Assembly (NCBI RefSeq): GCF_009933135.1
Contig: NZ_MAEH01000009.1
Location: forward strand, 124,001-188,000
Direction of reading: 5' to 3'
DNA length: 64,000 bases
Source of the DNA: Candidatus Enterococcus leclercqii
Lineage (GTDB): Bacteria > Bacillota > Bacilli > Lactobacillales > Enterococcaceae
Below are positions 52,580-61,850 of the stretch, piece after piece. The notes under the pieces are model-generated. The model did not search any database. It worked only from the letters and a program-made list of their open reading frames with translations, and was not told where the DNA came from. Position 1 is the first letter of the stretch, and every line of letters begins with the position of its first letter. The position numbers were made by a program, and so were the translations under genes.

Positions 52580-55144
52580 TCAGATCCGCTTTTGCAGATC
52601 ATATAAAATATTCAGTGCGTCTCGCGGCGTTGTATCCAAAAGATCAATCTTCTTCAGCGCTTCAATCACAGAAAGCTCTTCTGTCGAAACTTCACTGAAC
52701 AAAGACATCTGCTGGGGATCATCCTCTGAAACAGAGCGAAATTCATTGCTTTCCAGCGTTTTCGGTTCGGCCTCCAGCGCTTTTAAGATAGTCGCTGCTC
52801 GTTCCAATAGCGGCGTCGGCAAGCCTGCAATTTTGGCTACGTGGATACCGTAACTCTTGTCGGCCGGCCCTTCCATCATCTTGTGAAGAAATACGACTTC
52901 ACCATCTTTTTCTACTGCTCCTACATGCACGTTGCGCAACTTCGGCAAAGCCTCATCCAACACCGTCAATTCGTGGTAATGGGTAGAAAACAGCGTCTTG
53001 GCCTTCACATTATCGTGAATATACTCGATGATGGACTGTGCCAAAGCCATGCCATCATACGTCGCGGTTCCCCGTCCCAGCTCGTCAAACAGCACCAGAC
53101 TATCCGGTGTTGCATGACGCAGCGCCTGATTGGCTTCCATCATTTCCACCATGAAAGTCGACTGACCGGCAATCAGATCATCACTGGCCCCAATTCGAGT
53201 AAAGATACGATCGAAAACCGGCATCTCTGCTGCTTGTGCCGGGACAAAACAGCCCATCTGTGCCATGATTACAGTCAATGCCAGTTGCCGCATATACGTG
53301 CTTTTCCCGGACATATTAGGCCCAGTAATCAATAAAATCAAGGTTTTGGGATCCATCGTTATGGAGTTGGGGATATATTCTTGATGACCCAACACTTTTT
53401 CCACCACTGGATGGCGACCTTCGACAATCTTCAAGTTGCGGTTTTTATTTAATACTGGACGAACGTACTGGTAGCGCTCGGAAATCGTCGCAAAGCTCTG
53501 CAAAACATCCACTGCACTGAGAGACTTCGCCAGCTTTTGCAACCGGTCGATTGCAGCTTTGACCTCTTCTCTTACAGCTAAAAACAGTTGGTACTCCAAG
53601 TCGACGGATTTTTCTTCTGCTTCCAAGATCTGTGTTTCCAGCTCTTTTAACTCAGGGGTGATGAAACGCTCCGCATTAGCCAAAGTCTGTTTACGCTCAT
53701 AGCGCCCTTCTTCCAGATTGGCCAAGTTGGCTTTGGTGACTTCAATATAGTAGCCAAAGACTCGGTTAAAGCCGACTTTCAATGTTTTGATTCCTGTTGC
53801 TGCCCGCTCGGAGGCTTCCAGCTCGGCCAACCATTGCTTCCCATTTCTCATGGCACTACGGTACTGATCCAGTTGGGAATTGAAACCGTCTTTGATGACA
53901 TTGCCCTCGGTGACAGCAAGCGGTGCATCTTCACTGATGGCAGCTTCGATCAATGCCACCAGATCTTCTAAAGGTTCAATCGCAAGCAGCAGCTGATTCC
54001 ATTGTCCTTGATTGATGCCTTCCAATAATTTTCGAATTTGAGGAACCTGCATAAGTGAGGTCTTTAGCTGCAACAAATCTCGGCCATTGACATTGCCAAA
54101 AGCTACCCGTCCTGCCAAACGTTCCAGATCATAAACCTTAGTCAGTGTTTCTTGCAGATCCATTCGCTCAAAATAACTATCTAGTAAGGACTGAACCATC
54201 TCTTGCCGAGCGACAATCTGTTTTTCCTGGATCAATGGCCGATCCAGCCACTGTTTCAGCAGACGGCCCCCCATAGCGGTCTTCGTTTCGTCTAATAACC
54301 ACAGAAGCGTCCCTTGTTTTTTCCCCGTACGAATCGAGCGGGCCAATTCCAGGTTAAATTTGGAGTAATGGTCCATCTTCAAAAAGTGATCTGGCTGATA
54401 TTCTTCCGCCTTTTGAATATGTCCCAAGCTGCGCTTTTGCGTAATCGACAGATAACTCAACAGTTTTCCTGCCACTTCTTTTTCCAATGTATCGTTGAGT
54501 TCGCTGGTCAAAAATTGACATTCAGCTGTCTCTAACAGCTCTTCCTGCTTTGAAAAGACGAGTCCCAAACGTTCTTTTAAGGCTGTTTTAACAGTGTCCG
54601 GCACGTCAGAAACAAAGACGATTTCTTTGGTCTGCAATGCGGAACATTCATTGATGATGGCATCTTCATCTTCTAAGAGTGCCGTTTTGAATTCACCGGT
54701 ACTAAGATCAGCATAAGCAAATCCGTAGTGCTTTTGATCATAGCCTACTGCCGTCAAAAAGTTGTTTTCTTTGGCGGAAAGTCCTTTTGAATCCATCACT
54801 GTCCCTGGTGTCACCAGTTGGACCACTTCCCGTTTTACCATTCCTTTAGCCGTTTTCGGATCTTCTACCTGTTCACAGATTGCTACCTTGTAGCCTTGCT
54901 CAATCAGCGTATCAATGTACCCTTGTGCCGCATGATAAGGCACCCCACACATCGGAATCGGATCGTCAGCATTGCGGTTGCGGCTGGTCAACGTCAATTC
55001 TAGAATCTGAGAAGCTTTGATGGCATCCTCGTAAAACATCTCATAGAAATCCCCCAGACGGTAGAACAAAAAAGCATCCTGATACTGGGATTTGATGTTG
55101 AGGTATTGTTCCATCATAGGGGTGTGCTTGGTTTTTTGAGGCAT
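52580..55144 (-). CDS. mutS: DNA mismatch recognition ATPase MutS
   Basis: The 854-residue protein has the N-terminal mismatch-binding domain with [11 protein letters not shown] (the Phe-x-Glu wedge equivalent lies around 38-46), connector and lever domains, and the C-terminal ATPase with Walker A Gly-Pro-Asn-Met-Ser-Gly-Lys-Ser-Thr and Asp-Glu-Leu-Gly-Arg-Gly-Thr. The ATG at 55144 is set by AGAAAGGAAC; upstream codons are not used. It starts the mutSL-maf part of the group after a 243-nt gap from ymcA. Confidence 0.98.
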   Translation of the reverse strand: MPQKTKHTPMMEQYLNIKSQYQDAFLFYRLGDFYEMFYEDAIKASQILELTLTSRNRNADDPIPMCGVPYHAAQGYIDTLIEQGYKVAICEQVEDPKTAKGMVKREVVQLVTPGTVMDSKGLSAKENNFLTAVGYDQKHYGFAYADLSTGEFKTALLEDEDAIINECSALQTKEIVFVSDVPDTVKTALKERLGLVFSKQEELLETAECQFLTSELNDTLEKEVAGKLLSYLSITQKRSLGHIQKAEEYQPDHFLKMDHYSKFNLELARSIRTGKKQGTLLWLLDETKTAMGGRLLKQWLDRPLIQEKQIVARQEMVQSLLDSYFERMDLQETLTKVYDLERLAGRVAFGNVNGRDLLQLKTSLMQVPQIRKLLEGINQGQWNQLLLAIEPLEDLVALIEAAISEDAPLAVTEGNVIKDGFNSQLDQYRSAMRNGKQWLAELEASERAATGIKTLKVGFNRVFGYYIEVTKANLANLEEGRYERKQTLANAERFITPELKELETQILEAEEKSVDLEYQLFLAVREEVKAAIDRLQKLAKSLSAVDVLQSFATISERYQYVRPVLNKNRNLKIVEGRHPVVEKVLGHQEYIPNSITMDPKTLILLITGPNMSGKSTYMRQLALTVIMAQMGCFVPAQAAEMPVFDRIFTRIGASDDLIAGQSTFMVEMMEANQALRHATPDSLVLFDELGRGTATYDGMALAQSIIEYIHDNVKAKTLFSTHYHELTVLDEALPKLRNVHVGAVEKDGEVVFLHKMMEGPADKSYGIHVAKIAGLPTPLLERAATILKALEAEPKTLESNEFRSVSEDDPQQMSLFSEVSTEELSVIEALKKIDLLDTTPRDALNILYDLQKRI

Positions 55145-55387
55145 GATTGTGTTCCTTTCTAAACTAACAACTGATAGATATGTGATAAATTTACTGCGTT
55201 CGGCATTTTTACGATGATTAGTGGTTCCAACAAATCGTGGCGATAACATTGTTGAAATAGACGGTGATGATTACGTTGGGCAGTTACCTAAAGATAAGGT
55301 CATACAGGGCGACTTACTCAATGACTTTTATCAAGTGTCGCTTGTTTTGAGAGCTTCATTCGATCCTTTCCTCCTGTTAAACCATAA
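55145..55387. other. mutS upstream gap with short open frames
   Basis: On the minus strand AGGAGGAAAGG is followed by an ATG (near 55357) opening only 13 codons (Met-Lys-Leu-Ser-Lys-Gln-Ala-Thr-Leu-Asp-Lys-Ser-His). On the plus strand a frame from 55221 contains a protein-like run ([13 protein letters not shown]) but lacks a ribosome-binding site and runs into ymcA. The gap may hold gene debris plus the mutS promoter. Confidence 0.35.
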
Positions 55388-55777
55388 TCACTTGTCTATA
55401 TCCTTCTTTGGTTCTGATTCCAGAAGTGTCTCCACCCCTCTTTGAATCCCGTCTGTCACGTACTGCAGAAGATCGTTGACTTCCAACAGTTTCTCTCGAT
55501 AAGCAATCACCAACGGCAGACTGTCGTACTCTGCTGTCAATCGGTCGGCTTCGGATAAGGCGGCTTGCTTGGCTTGCGGCTTGCCGTAATATTCGAATTG
55601 CACCGCGTCTTTTTGCGCTGCTTTAATGGCTTCTTCCAGCCGAGTCAATTTTTCATTGGCGGCGACTTTTTCAGACAACGTCTGAAATTCTTTTACTTGA
55701 GGCAAATCTGAAAGCAGCCGGCTCAACTCCTCAACCGCCTGCCTCACGTCTTGATCTTGTTCCAATAAGTCTTTCAT
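55388..55777 (-). CDS. ymcA: YmcA/YlbF family protein (RicA-like)
   Basis: The 129-residue all-helical protein has the family pattern: Leu-Leu-Glu-Gln-Asp-Gln-Asp-Val-Arg-Gln-Ala, Val-Lys-Glu-Phe-Gln and Leu-Gln-Tyr-Val-Thr-Asp-Gly-Ile. In Bacillus, YmcA works with YlbF and YaaT in a complex that directs RNase Y. Its place between ymdB and mutS matches the Bacillus ymcA position, which is why YmcA is chosen over YlbF. The ATG at 55777 follows GGAG by 8 nt, and the start lies 5 nt beyond the ymdB stop, suggesting coupling. Confidence 0.85.
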   Translation of the reverse strand: MKDLLEQDQDVRQAVEELSRLLSDLPQVKEFQTLSEKVAANEKLTRLEEAIKAAQKDAVQFEYYGKPQAKQAALSEADRLTAEYDSLPLVIAYREKLLEVNDLLQYVTDGIQRGVETLLESEPKKDIDK

Positions 55778-55782
55778 GGTCA

Positions 55783-56580
55783 CTACTCCGTAAACGGCCG
55801 ATCCTCAGAAATCTGGATCGTCTCAATCATTTTGGCACGGCCCGTCTTTTCATCAATATCAATAACACAGCCACACATGATGCTGCGTCCTTTTTCTACT
55901 ACTTCAAAACGCTGCGGTAGCGCTGTCCAGAACTTCTCCAAAACCGCCTCGCGTTTCATCCCCAAGATACCATCATATGGACCAGTCATCCCGGCATCAG
56001 AAAGGTAAGCCGTTCCTTGCGGCAAAATGCGAGCATCGTTGGTCTGCACATGGGTGTGTGTCCCGACGACTGCTGACACTTGACCATCCAAAAACCATCC
56101 CATCGCTTGTTTTTCACTGGTGGTTTCCCCGTGAAAATCAACGAAAATGAAGGGCGTCCGTGCCCGTGCTTCGGCCACCAAGGCTTCGGCTTTGCGGAAA
56201 GGATCGTCCAAATCAGTCATGAAGGCCCGCGCTTGCAGATTGATTACCGCCAGCTCAATGGCATTCACTTTGACGAACACCATTCCTTGACCCGGTGTGC
56301 CTTCAGGAAAATTCGCGGGCCGAACCATTTTTTTGGCGTCATCGATGAACTCAAAAATATCGCGGTTGTCCCACGTATGGTTTCCCATCGTCACCACATC
56401 GACACCATCTTGCAAGAACTTCTTGTAGATTTTGCCGGTGATTCCCCGACCACTGGCTGCATTTTCGCCATTTAAAATGGTCACTTGCGGCCGATATTTC
56501 TTTTTCAAACGAGGCAGATACTCTGTCACCGTTTCCCTACCCAATGAACCCACTACATCTCCGATAAACAATAACCGCAC
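55783..56580 (-). CDS. ymdB: YmdB-type metallophosphoesterase
   Basis: The 265-residue protein of the TIGR00282 type has Phe-Ile-Gly-Asp-Val-Val-Gly, Asn-Gly-Glu-Asn-Ala-Ala, Met-Gly-Asn-His-Thr-Trp-Asp, Asp-Phe-His-Gly-Glu-Thr-Thr-Ser-Glu and Val-Gly-Thr-His-Thr-His-Val-Gln, which form the dinuclear metal site. YmdB proteins cleave cyclic nucleotides such as 2',3'-cAMP and affect global gene expression in Bacillus. It heads the ymdB-ymcA-mutS-mutL-maf order. Confidence 0.95.
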   Translation of the reverse strand: MRLLFIGDVVGSLGRETVTEYLPRLKKKYRPQVTILNGENAASGRGITGKIYKKFLQDGVDVVTMGNHTWDNRDIFEFIDDAKKMVRPANFPEGTPGQGMVFVKVNAIELAVINLQARAFMTDLDDPFRKAEALVAEARARTPFIFVDFHGETTSEKQAMGWFLDGQVSAVVGTHTHVQTNDARILPQGTAYLSDAGMTGPYDGILGMKREAVLEKFWTALPQRFEVVEKGRSIMCGCVIDIDEKTGRAKMIETIQISEDRPFTE

Positions 56581-56631
56581 ACTTTTTCCTTCTCTCTTAA
56601 AACTGTCTTTTCCTATTATAGACGTTTTTTT

Positions 56632-56662
56632 GCATAAAAAAAAGCCTGTCGGGTCCTAGGCT
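56632..56662 (-). terminator. terminator between mgsA and ymdB
   Basis: AGCCT (56643-56647) pairs with AGGCT (56658-56662). On the minus strand the stem is followed by eight T. Confidence 0.65.
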
Positions 56663-56720
56663 CTTGATCTGAAATATAAGTTCGACTAAGAGACAGCCCT
56701 ACAGCAACTTCGCCGTCTCC

Positions 56721-56809
56721 CTGTCACCGCCTTCTGAAGCAGCCAATACCAAAAGGGAGCTGCAAAAGCCAAGCCACTTCCATAAAAAAACAGAAGCACC
56801 TTGGCTTTT
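56721..56809 (+). repeat. dispersed 3'-end element, copy F
   Basis: On the plus strand, TCTGAAGC, AATACCAAA, GGGAGC and CAAAAG match the tail of copies B and C. It is followed by a hairpin whose first arm, AAAAGCCAAGCCACTTCCA, matches the first arm of copy C and pairs with CTTGGCTTTT (56800-56809). The tail reads Ser-Pro-Pro-Ser-Glu-Ala-Ala-Asn-Thr-Lys-Arg-Glu-Leu-Gln. This is the one copy that does not follow a gene on its own strand. Confidence 0.6.
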
Positions 56810-56974
56810 CACCGTTAAACATTTCAAAGGCTGACTTTTCTTATCCGTAAGGTCAAGTTTCTGCTGCGGATTCTGGCGCATAATTGTCGCAACTAGCTGT
56901 TAGCATTTTCTTGCTTAATGAATTCTTCGGCATTTATCACTTAGCAATGATTGATCCACAGCCCTGATAATTTT

Positions 56975-57397
56975 TTAAAAAGATAACGGTTTATGCTCCA
57001 TTTCATGGACAATCTCACGGAAATCTGCAAACCCCGCTTGCAGGCCACGAATCAAAATTTCAGCAGTGCCGATATTGGTAGCCAGTGGAATTTCATAGAC
57101 ATCACACAGGCGAATCAACGCCGTCACGTCCGGCTCATGGGGCTGTGCGGCCAAAGGATCTCGCAAAAAAATCACCATATCCAGGTCATCTTCAGAAATC
57201 ATCGCCCCAATCTGCTGGTCGCCTCCCAGTGGGCCGGATTTGTAGCGATGAACCGGTAACCCAGTTGCTTCCTGAATCCGTAGTCCAGTAGTTCCGGTAG
57301 CGTACAACTGATGTTCCGTCAGAATTTCCTTGTAGGCTGTGGTCATCTGAACCATCAAATCTTTTTTTCGGTCATGGGCAATCAATGCAATTTTCAT
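56975..57397 (-). CDS. mgsA: methylglyoxal synthase
   Basis: The 140-residue enzyme converts dihydroxyacetone phosphate to methylglyoxal and phosphate, a bypass of lower glycolysis. It has Leu-Ile-Ala-His-Asp-Arg-Lys-Lys, Gly-Thr-Thr-Gly, the phosphate site [11 protein letters not shown] and the catalytic Asp in Phe-Leu-Arg-Asp-Pro-Leu. GGAGGT sets the ATG at 57397. Fucose breakdown by the fuc operon yields the same substrate, but no regulatory link is seen. Confidence 0.97.
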   Translation of the reverse strand: MKIALIAHDRKKDLMVQMTTAYKEILTEHQLYATGTTGLRIQEATGLPVHRYKSGPLGGDQQIGAMISEDDLDMVIFLRDPLAAQPHEPDVTALIRLCDVYEIPLATNIGTAEILIRGLQAGFADFREIVHEMEHKPLSF

Positions 57398-57483
57398 TTT
57401 TTTACCTCCTCTTCCCTGCCGCAAATTTTTGCTTTCACAGGGGCCTTCTTGTTAAAAGATACCATGTAAAGCAATGGGGTCAA

Positions 57484-57522
57484 AGAAAAATCCGCCGATT
57501 TCAAATAGAAAGCAGCGGACCA
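57484..57522 (-). terminator. terminator after the HAD hydrolase gene
   Basis: GTCCGC and GCGGA arms pair across a long loop. On the minus strand the stem is followed by TTTTT. Confidence 0.6.
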
Positions 57523-57528
57523 TTTTTA

Positions 57529-58305
57529 TTATACTAATTTCAAAACTTTAAGTGCTTTCCAGATCCCGTCACTGTCACAATCATCCGTCACCAAGTCCGC
57601 CCATTGCTGAACCTGCGGCGTCGCATTTCCCATAGCCACGCCGACACCAGCCTGACTCAGCATTTCGATGTCGTTGTTCCCATCACCAAAAGCAATGATA
57701 TCCTGAGGTGGAATCCCCACCCGCTCTGCTAAAAATTGGATTGTTGCAGCCTTTGAACCATTTTGCGGCAGGACATCTACACAGTTTTCGTGCCAGCGAA
57801 CAAAACGGAAACGGGGAAACGCCGTAGCAAACTGCTGGTCGTAGCTTTCCGTGAAGAAAGCCAGCGCCTGATAGATTTCCTGTTCTTCCGGAAATTGGTC
57901 ATCCAATTCTGGCAGATCCGCTCCAAAAGACATCATCGCCGAAGCCATCGTTCCTACGTTGTTAGAAGTCATTCGGCGAGCCCGATCCATTTCGATGAAT
58001 GCCGTATCGATGCCCGCTTCATTGGCTTCCAAAACCAGCCGATCCAACTCTGTTTGATCTAACAGCTGCTTAAAGATCTGATTGTGGTTCAAAAAGGCCG
58101 CCGAGCCGTTGCAGACGATATAATTTTCAAAATCCAGTTCACGGATAATTTCCCGTGCCAAAAATCGGCTGCGCCCCGTAGCAATCGTCACCAGATGGCC
58201 GGCCTTTTTTAACTCTCGTAAAGCCTTGATGGTGCTCTTCAAAGGTTTCTTGTCTGTTCCTAGTAACGTTCCGTCAATGTCAAATGCGATCAGTTTGCGT
58301 CTCAT
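57529..58305 (-). CDS. Cof-type HAD hydrolase
   Basis: The 258-residue protein has HAD motif I Phe-Asp-Ile-Asp-Gly-Thr-Leu (about 8-14), motif II Ile-Ala-Thr-Gly-Arg, a C2B cap (about 85-185) and motif IV Phe-Gly-Asp-Gly-Asn-Asn-Asp-Ile-Glu-Met-Leu. Cof-type enzymes dephosphorylate sugar phosphates, pyridoxal phosphate or flavin precursors; the substrate here is unknown. It is a single gene with its own terminator. Confidence 0.92.
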   Translation of the reverse strand: MRRKLIAFDIDGTLLGTDKKPLKSTIKALRELKKAGHLVTIATGRSRFLAREIIRELDFENYIVCNGSAAFLNHNQIFKQLLDQTELDRLVLEANEAGIDTAFIEMDRARRMTSNNVGTMASAMMSFGADLPELDDQFPEEQEIYQALAFFTESYDQQFATAFPRFRFVRWHENCVDVLPQNGSKAATIQFLAERVGIPPQDIIAFGDGNNDIEMLSQAGVGVAMGNATPQVQQWADLVTDDCDSDGIWKALKVLKLV

Positions 58306-58424
58306 GGTTGTCGTGATAACTCGCTTTCTCTCATTTTTTATTGTGAAATCCGATGAACACCGCCACCGGTAAAATCCTACTTATTCAAATCCGTCAGCAT
58401 CGTAAAACACAGCTGCTTCACCCA

Positions 58425-59078
58425 TTACAGCAAGTGCTTGCCGGCTTCACGGCGGGCCAGACTGCTCATTTGCGGGTGGGCTGCAATAAAATCTACGACC
58501 CATTGGGCATCCGTTTTACTGTATTCCCGCAGCGCCCAACCGATTGCCTTTTGGATAAAAAATTCCTCCGTAGCCAGGTCAGCTTCCACTGCTCGTGTCA
58601 ATAAATGCGTGTCTGTTTGCCCTTTGAACTTCAATTGCAAGGTGATACCGATACGCCGCAGCCAAAAATCTTGGTGATCAAAAAACCAATTCCAGATTTC
58701 CGGCAGTTCTTCTAAGTGTCGGCTGCACCAGTCGCCGTATACTTTGCGCCAGGTGTCGATACTGTCCCACCATTGATTTTGTGCCACCAATGGCAACAGC
58801 TCCTGCAACTCCTGACGTGTCAGGCGCCCGCTGTTTTTTTCTGCCAATTCAATAGCAATATAATGGTACTCCCGCTCCGGTTGCCCATAAAAATACTCGA
58901 TACCTCGCTGCAATTGGTCAAACTTCCACTGGCGAGAAGCCTGCAACAACGGTCGAGCCAAGCGCCGCCGTTCTGGAGCCTGCACGCCGCAAAAAGGAAA
59001 GCGATTTTTCATATAAGCCGCCATCGCCGCTGCTTGTTCCGGCTCAAAAGGTAAAAAACGCTGCCACTCTTCTGTCAT
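58425..59078 (-). CDS. DNA alkylation repair protein (AlkD-like HEAT repeats)
   Basis: The 217-residue protein has the helical-repeat pattern of AlkD glycosylases: Phe-Cys-Gly-Val-Gln-Ala-Pro-Glu-Arg-Arg, Tyr-His-Tyr-Ile-Ala-Ile-Glu-Leu, Trp-Trp-Asp-Ser-Ile-Asp-Thr and Phe-Ile-Gln-Lys-Ala-Ile-Gly-Trp-Ala-Leu-Arg-Glu. The Trp, Asp and Arg residues in the last two blocks correspond to the expected active-site cleft. It removes N3- and N7-alkylpurines. The start at 59078 follows GAGGG; the longer frame is rejected. Confidence 0.93.
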   Translation of the reverse strand: MTEEWQRFLPFEPEQAAAMAAYMKNRFPFCGVQAPERRRLARPLLQASRQWKFDQLQRGIEYFYGQPEREYHYIAIELAEKNSGRLTRQELQELLPLVAQNQWWDSIDTWRKVYGDWCSRHLEELPEIWNWFFDHQDFWLRRIGITLQLKFKGQTDTHLLTRAVEADLATEEFFIQKAIGWALREYSKTDAQWVVDFIAAHPQMSSLARREAGKHLL

Positions 59079-59138
59079 TTTTTCATCCCTCTTCAATACG
59101 AAAAAGAAGCGACGATGACCCACCGCCGCTTACTTTGA

Positions 59139-59936
59139 TTAATCTACATATGTTGATTTTGAATTGTTGAGCCAAGCGTAGCCCAAGCCCATGACCAAGC
59201 CACCACCAATATAGTTACCAATCAGTGCAAAGAACAGATTGTGGAGGACACTGGCAACCGTCATTCCGTCCAAAGAACCACCAGAGGCAATAAACGCCAA
59301 TGTGAAAGCTGGGAAGTTGGCGATAACGTGTTCGTAACCAAGAAAAGCGAAAATAAAGATGATAAAGATGATTGCCGCTACTTTACCAGCATCGTCTTTC
59401 ATCCGCATGGACACCAAAACAGCGGTGTTAACGACGATATTGGCAAACATCCCTTCTACTAGGATTTGCAATGTCGATTTGGCTAATTTTGCCTGAATAG
59501 AAGTAAAGAAGAAGTTATCCGGCTCCAAGCCTTGGAAAGGTGTCGTTTGTGCCACCAAGGCAGCAAAAAGTACCCCGCCAATCAGGTTGAAGAGAATACA
59601 GGTAAACAAAATCTTCGCAGCCAACGGAACACTCAACCGTTTGCGATAGACACCAACTGTCATATAAAGCATGTTGGAAGTGCCCAACTCAGCATTCAGA
59701 TACAAAATCATGACCAGCGACCAGCTGAACATGAAGGCATAGAGCATTTTACCTAATCCGGGAGTGATGTGCTCCCCTTTCATCGCAATTGCAAAAGCCA
59801 CAGCCGTGCCCAACGTCAAAAACAAGCAGGCCAGCATTGCCCGCACAGCATAACGAAGATAACTACCTTGGATCAGGTCGACCTTCTTTTCGATGGACGT
59901 ATCGATTTTTTCAAATAATGGTGATACCGGATTCAT
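59139..59936 (-). CDS. formate/nitrite transporter family channel
   Basis: The 265-residue protein has six membrane helices and FNT motifs: the Ala-Glu-Leu-Gly-Thr-Ser-Asn loop near residue 85 and the gating His in Gly-Tyr-Glu-His-Val-Ile-Ala-Asn (about 200-207). Members conduct formate, nitrite, lactate or hydrosulfide; formate is likely in a fermenting cell. It is a single gene with a long upstream region that contains a pair of inverted ACAATTGT sites. Confidence 0.92.
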   Translation of the reverse strand: MNPVSPLFEKIDTSIEKKVDLIQGSYLRYAVRAMLACLFLTLGTAVAFAIAMKGEHITPGLGKMLYAFMFSWSLVMILYLNAELGTSNMLYMTVGVYRKRLSVPLAAKILFTCILFNLIGGVLFAALVAQTTPFQGLEPDNFFFTSIQAKLAKSTLQILVEGMFANIVVNTAVLVSMRMKDDAGKVAAIIFIIFIFAFLGYEHVIANFPAFTLAFIASGGSLDGMTVASVLHNLFFALIGNYIGGGLVMGLGYAWLNNSKSTYVD

Positions 59937-60298
59937 CTTCTCTCTTCTCCTTTTGATATGTATTCAACTGCAATCCAAAAAAAGTCCATAATACTTCATT
60001 ATTGTAATGAGGGATCCTTGTTTTGTAAAGTGATTTTTGAAAATGAATGAAAACACGCAACAATTGTCATCCTTTTTCTGAAAGGAACAATCACCGACGA
60101 CTTTTACAAAATCCGATAACCAAAAGGCTCTCCTTCATCATTTCTCATTCATCAACCCCTTTTTCCCTGTGACAATTGTTATGAAAGTCTTAAGTCTTTC
60201 TTACCCGATTGGCAGCTGAATTCTTTAAACTGGAAAAGTTCTCTTCTTAATCGCTTCACCTTTACACTATATAAAATGAAAGAAAGCAGGCTGATTCC
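59937..60298. other. divergent promoter region between the FNT channel and the P-loop gene
   Basis: No gene is seen in this AT-rich stretch. AACAATTGTCA at 60059-60069 and its exact inverse TGACAATTGTT at 60170-60180 lie about 100 nt apart and could be binding sites for a dimeric regulator or a looping pair. Clear -35/-10 pairs were not assigned. Confidence 0.4.
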
Positions 60299-60814
60299 AT
60301 GTCTCATCATTATCAACGGGTTCTGATCATCGGTTCTCCGGGAGCTGGCAAGTCAACCTTGGCGACAAAATTAGCCCAGCGCTGGCAGCTGCCTCTGATT
60401 CGCTTAGACCAACTCTTTTGGCAAGATGACAAAACGACGATTACAATTTCGCAACTGCAAGAAAAGTTGATTCCCATCTTGGCCGAAAAATCCTGGCTGA
60501 TTGACGGCAACTACGACTCCTTGTTAGCGCAACGACTGCAGCGGGCTGATTTGGTCATTTACCTGAAAGTCTCCCGCCTAACTGCCATCTATCGAGTCAT
60601 CAAACGCTACCTTACCTTTCGCGGAAAAAAAGCTCCCGGCGCCAATCCGGATGTGTTGGATCTAGAATTTTTAACATACATTTGGCATTTCCCTGCAAAA
60701 CAAGGAAAAAACGTCGCTAGCATACTGGCAGAATCACAAGACAACTTTCGACTACTTGAAGCCCGCAATAGCCGTCAAGTTCTTCAGAAACTGGCACTTG
60801 AAAATATGAAATGA
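60299..60814 (+). CDS. P-loop kinase-like protein (topology-modulation/adenylate-kinase-like)
   Basis: The 171-residue protein has Walker A Gly-Ser-Pro-Gly-Ala-Gly-Lys-Ser-Thr (about 14-22), then Leu-Pro-Leu-Ile-Arg-Leu-Asp-Gln-Leu-Phe-Trp and Trp-Leu-Ile-Asp-Gly-Asn-Tyr, a pattern shared by proteins labelled 'topology modulation protein' (FlaR-like) and small nucleotide kinases. The true substrate of this group is unclear. The ATG is preceded by AAGCAGG-type sequence only, so the start is moderately sure. It lies just upstream of the rpsD promoter. Confidence 0.8.
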   Translation: MSHHYQRVLIIGSPGAGKSTLATKLAQRWQLPLIRLDQLFWQDDKTTITISQLQEKLIPILAEKSWLIDGNYDSLLAQRLQRADLVIYLKVSRLTAIYRVIKRYLTFRGKKAPGANPDVLDLEFLTYIWHFPAKQGKNVASILAESQDNFRLLEARNSRQVLQKLALENMK

Positions 60815-60839
60815 CGTTGCCCTTTTCGCTATCGCCAAC

Positions 60840-60869
60840 TTGACGGACACCCCTTTGTTGTCGTATACT
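60840..60869 (+). promoter_or_regulatory. rpsD promoter
   Basis: TTGACG (60840-60845) and TATACT (60864-60869) are 18 nt apart, upstream of the structured rpsD leader. Confidence 0.7.
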
Positions 60870-60907
60870 ACTCTTTGTGTAAAATAATGCAGCAGAAAAG
60901 TAATAGC

Positions 60908-60990
60908 TCGTCACCAGTTCATCGCTGACTTATTCAGTTCAACCAGTACCCGCGGCTGCGAAAAGGTGAACGTTGAAGAATGAACTGCAC
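60908..60990 (+). promoter_or_regulatory. structured rpsD leader (probable S4 autoregulatory site)
   Basis: An outer stem CAGTTCAT (60915-60922) with ATGAACTG (60980-60987) encloses GTTCAACC with GGTGAAC and a GC-rich tip. In Firmicutes S4 represses its own mRNA through such a leader, so this is the likely S4 binding site. The exact Rfam class was not tested. Confidence 0.55.
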
Positions 60991-61049
60991 GGATATGAAT
61001 TTTTCATCGGATTATTTTACTCCAACTAAATTACTTGGAGGAATCTTAA

Positions 61050-61661
61050 ATGTCTCGTTATACTGGACCATCTTGGAAACAATCTCGCCGCTTGGGCGTA
61101 TCTCTGTCCGGCACTGGTAAAGAATTGGCACGTCGCCCATTCCCACCAGGTCAACACGGACCAAACAGCCGTGGTAAAAAATCTGAATACGGCTTGCAAT
61201 TAACTGAAAAACAAAAACTGCGTCATATGTTCGGTTTGAACGAACGTCAATTCCGTAACTTGTTTGTAAAAGCAAGCAAGATCAAAGAAGGCAAACACGG
61301 TGTTAACTTCATGGTCTTGTTGGAACAACGTTTGGACAACATGGTTTACCGTCTTGGTTTGGCAACTACTCGTCGTCAAGCTCGTCAATTGGTTAACCAC
61401 GGTCATATCTTAGTAGACGGCAAACGCGTTGATATCCCTTCATACCACGTTGAAGTGGGTCAAGTGATCTCCGTTCGCGAAAAATCTAAAAACTTGATCA
61501 TTATCAAAGAAGCCATCGAAGCAACAATCGGCCGCCCAGCGTTCGTAAGCTTCGACGACGAAAAACTGGAAGGTTCACTGACTCGCTTGCCAGAACGCGA
61601 CGAAATGACTCCAGATGTAGACGAATCATTCATCGTTGAATTCTACAACAAATTGATGTAA
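61050..61661 (+). CDS. rpsD: 30S ribosomal protein S4
   Basis: The 203-residue primary rRNA-binding protein has the S4 N-terminal domain ([10 protein letters not shown]) and the S4 RNA-binding motif at about 90-150 with [10 protein letters not shown] and [10 protein letters not shown]. The zinc-binding cysteines of some S4 forms are absent. The length and start (GGAGGAAT upstream) are canonical. It stands alone, outside any ribosomal operon, as is common in Firmicutes. Confidence 0.98.
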   Translation: MSRYTGPSWKQSRRLGVSLSGTGKELARRPFPPGQHGPNSRGKKSEYGLQLTEKQKLRHMFGLNERQFRNLFVKASKIKEGKHGVNFMVLLEQRLDNMVYRLGLATTRRQARQLVNHGHILVDGKRVDIPSYHVEVGQVISVREKSKNLIIIKEAIEATIGRPAFVSFDDEKLEGSLTRLPERDEMTPDVDESFIVEFYNKLM

Positions 61662-61673
61662 TCTCGTCACACT

Positions 61674-61713
61674 AAGCCTAAGCTCTTGTATATCAAGGGT
61701 TTGGGCTTTTTTT
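61674..61713 (+). terminator. rpsD terminator
   Basis: AAGCCTAAGCTCTTG pairs with CAAGGGTTTGGGCTT with few mismatches, followed by seven T. Confidence 0.9.
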
Positions 61714-61850
61714 GTTTCTCATAGATCTAATTAAGGCGAAACTACCTTAGAAAATACCTTAAACACGATTCCAAATAATCACTTGATTATAAGGTAGAGA
61801 GTCCTTCACTGTGTTCTAAGATATATTTTCATCAACCTGCTTATAGGTAG

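Noticed and set aside
56699-56881. Minus-strand frame of 60 codons between ymdB and mgsA
   Set aside because: It is antisense to copy F of the repeat, lacks a start site and does not resemble a protein.
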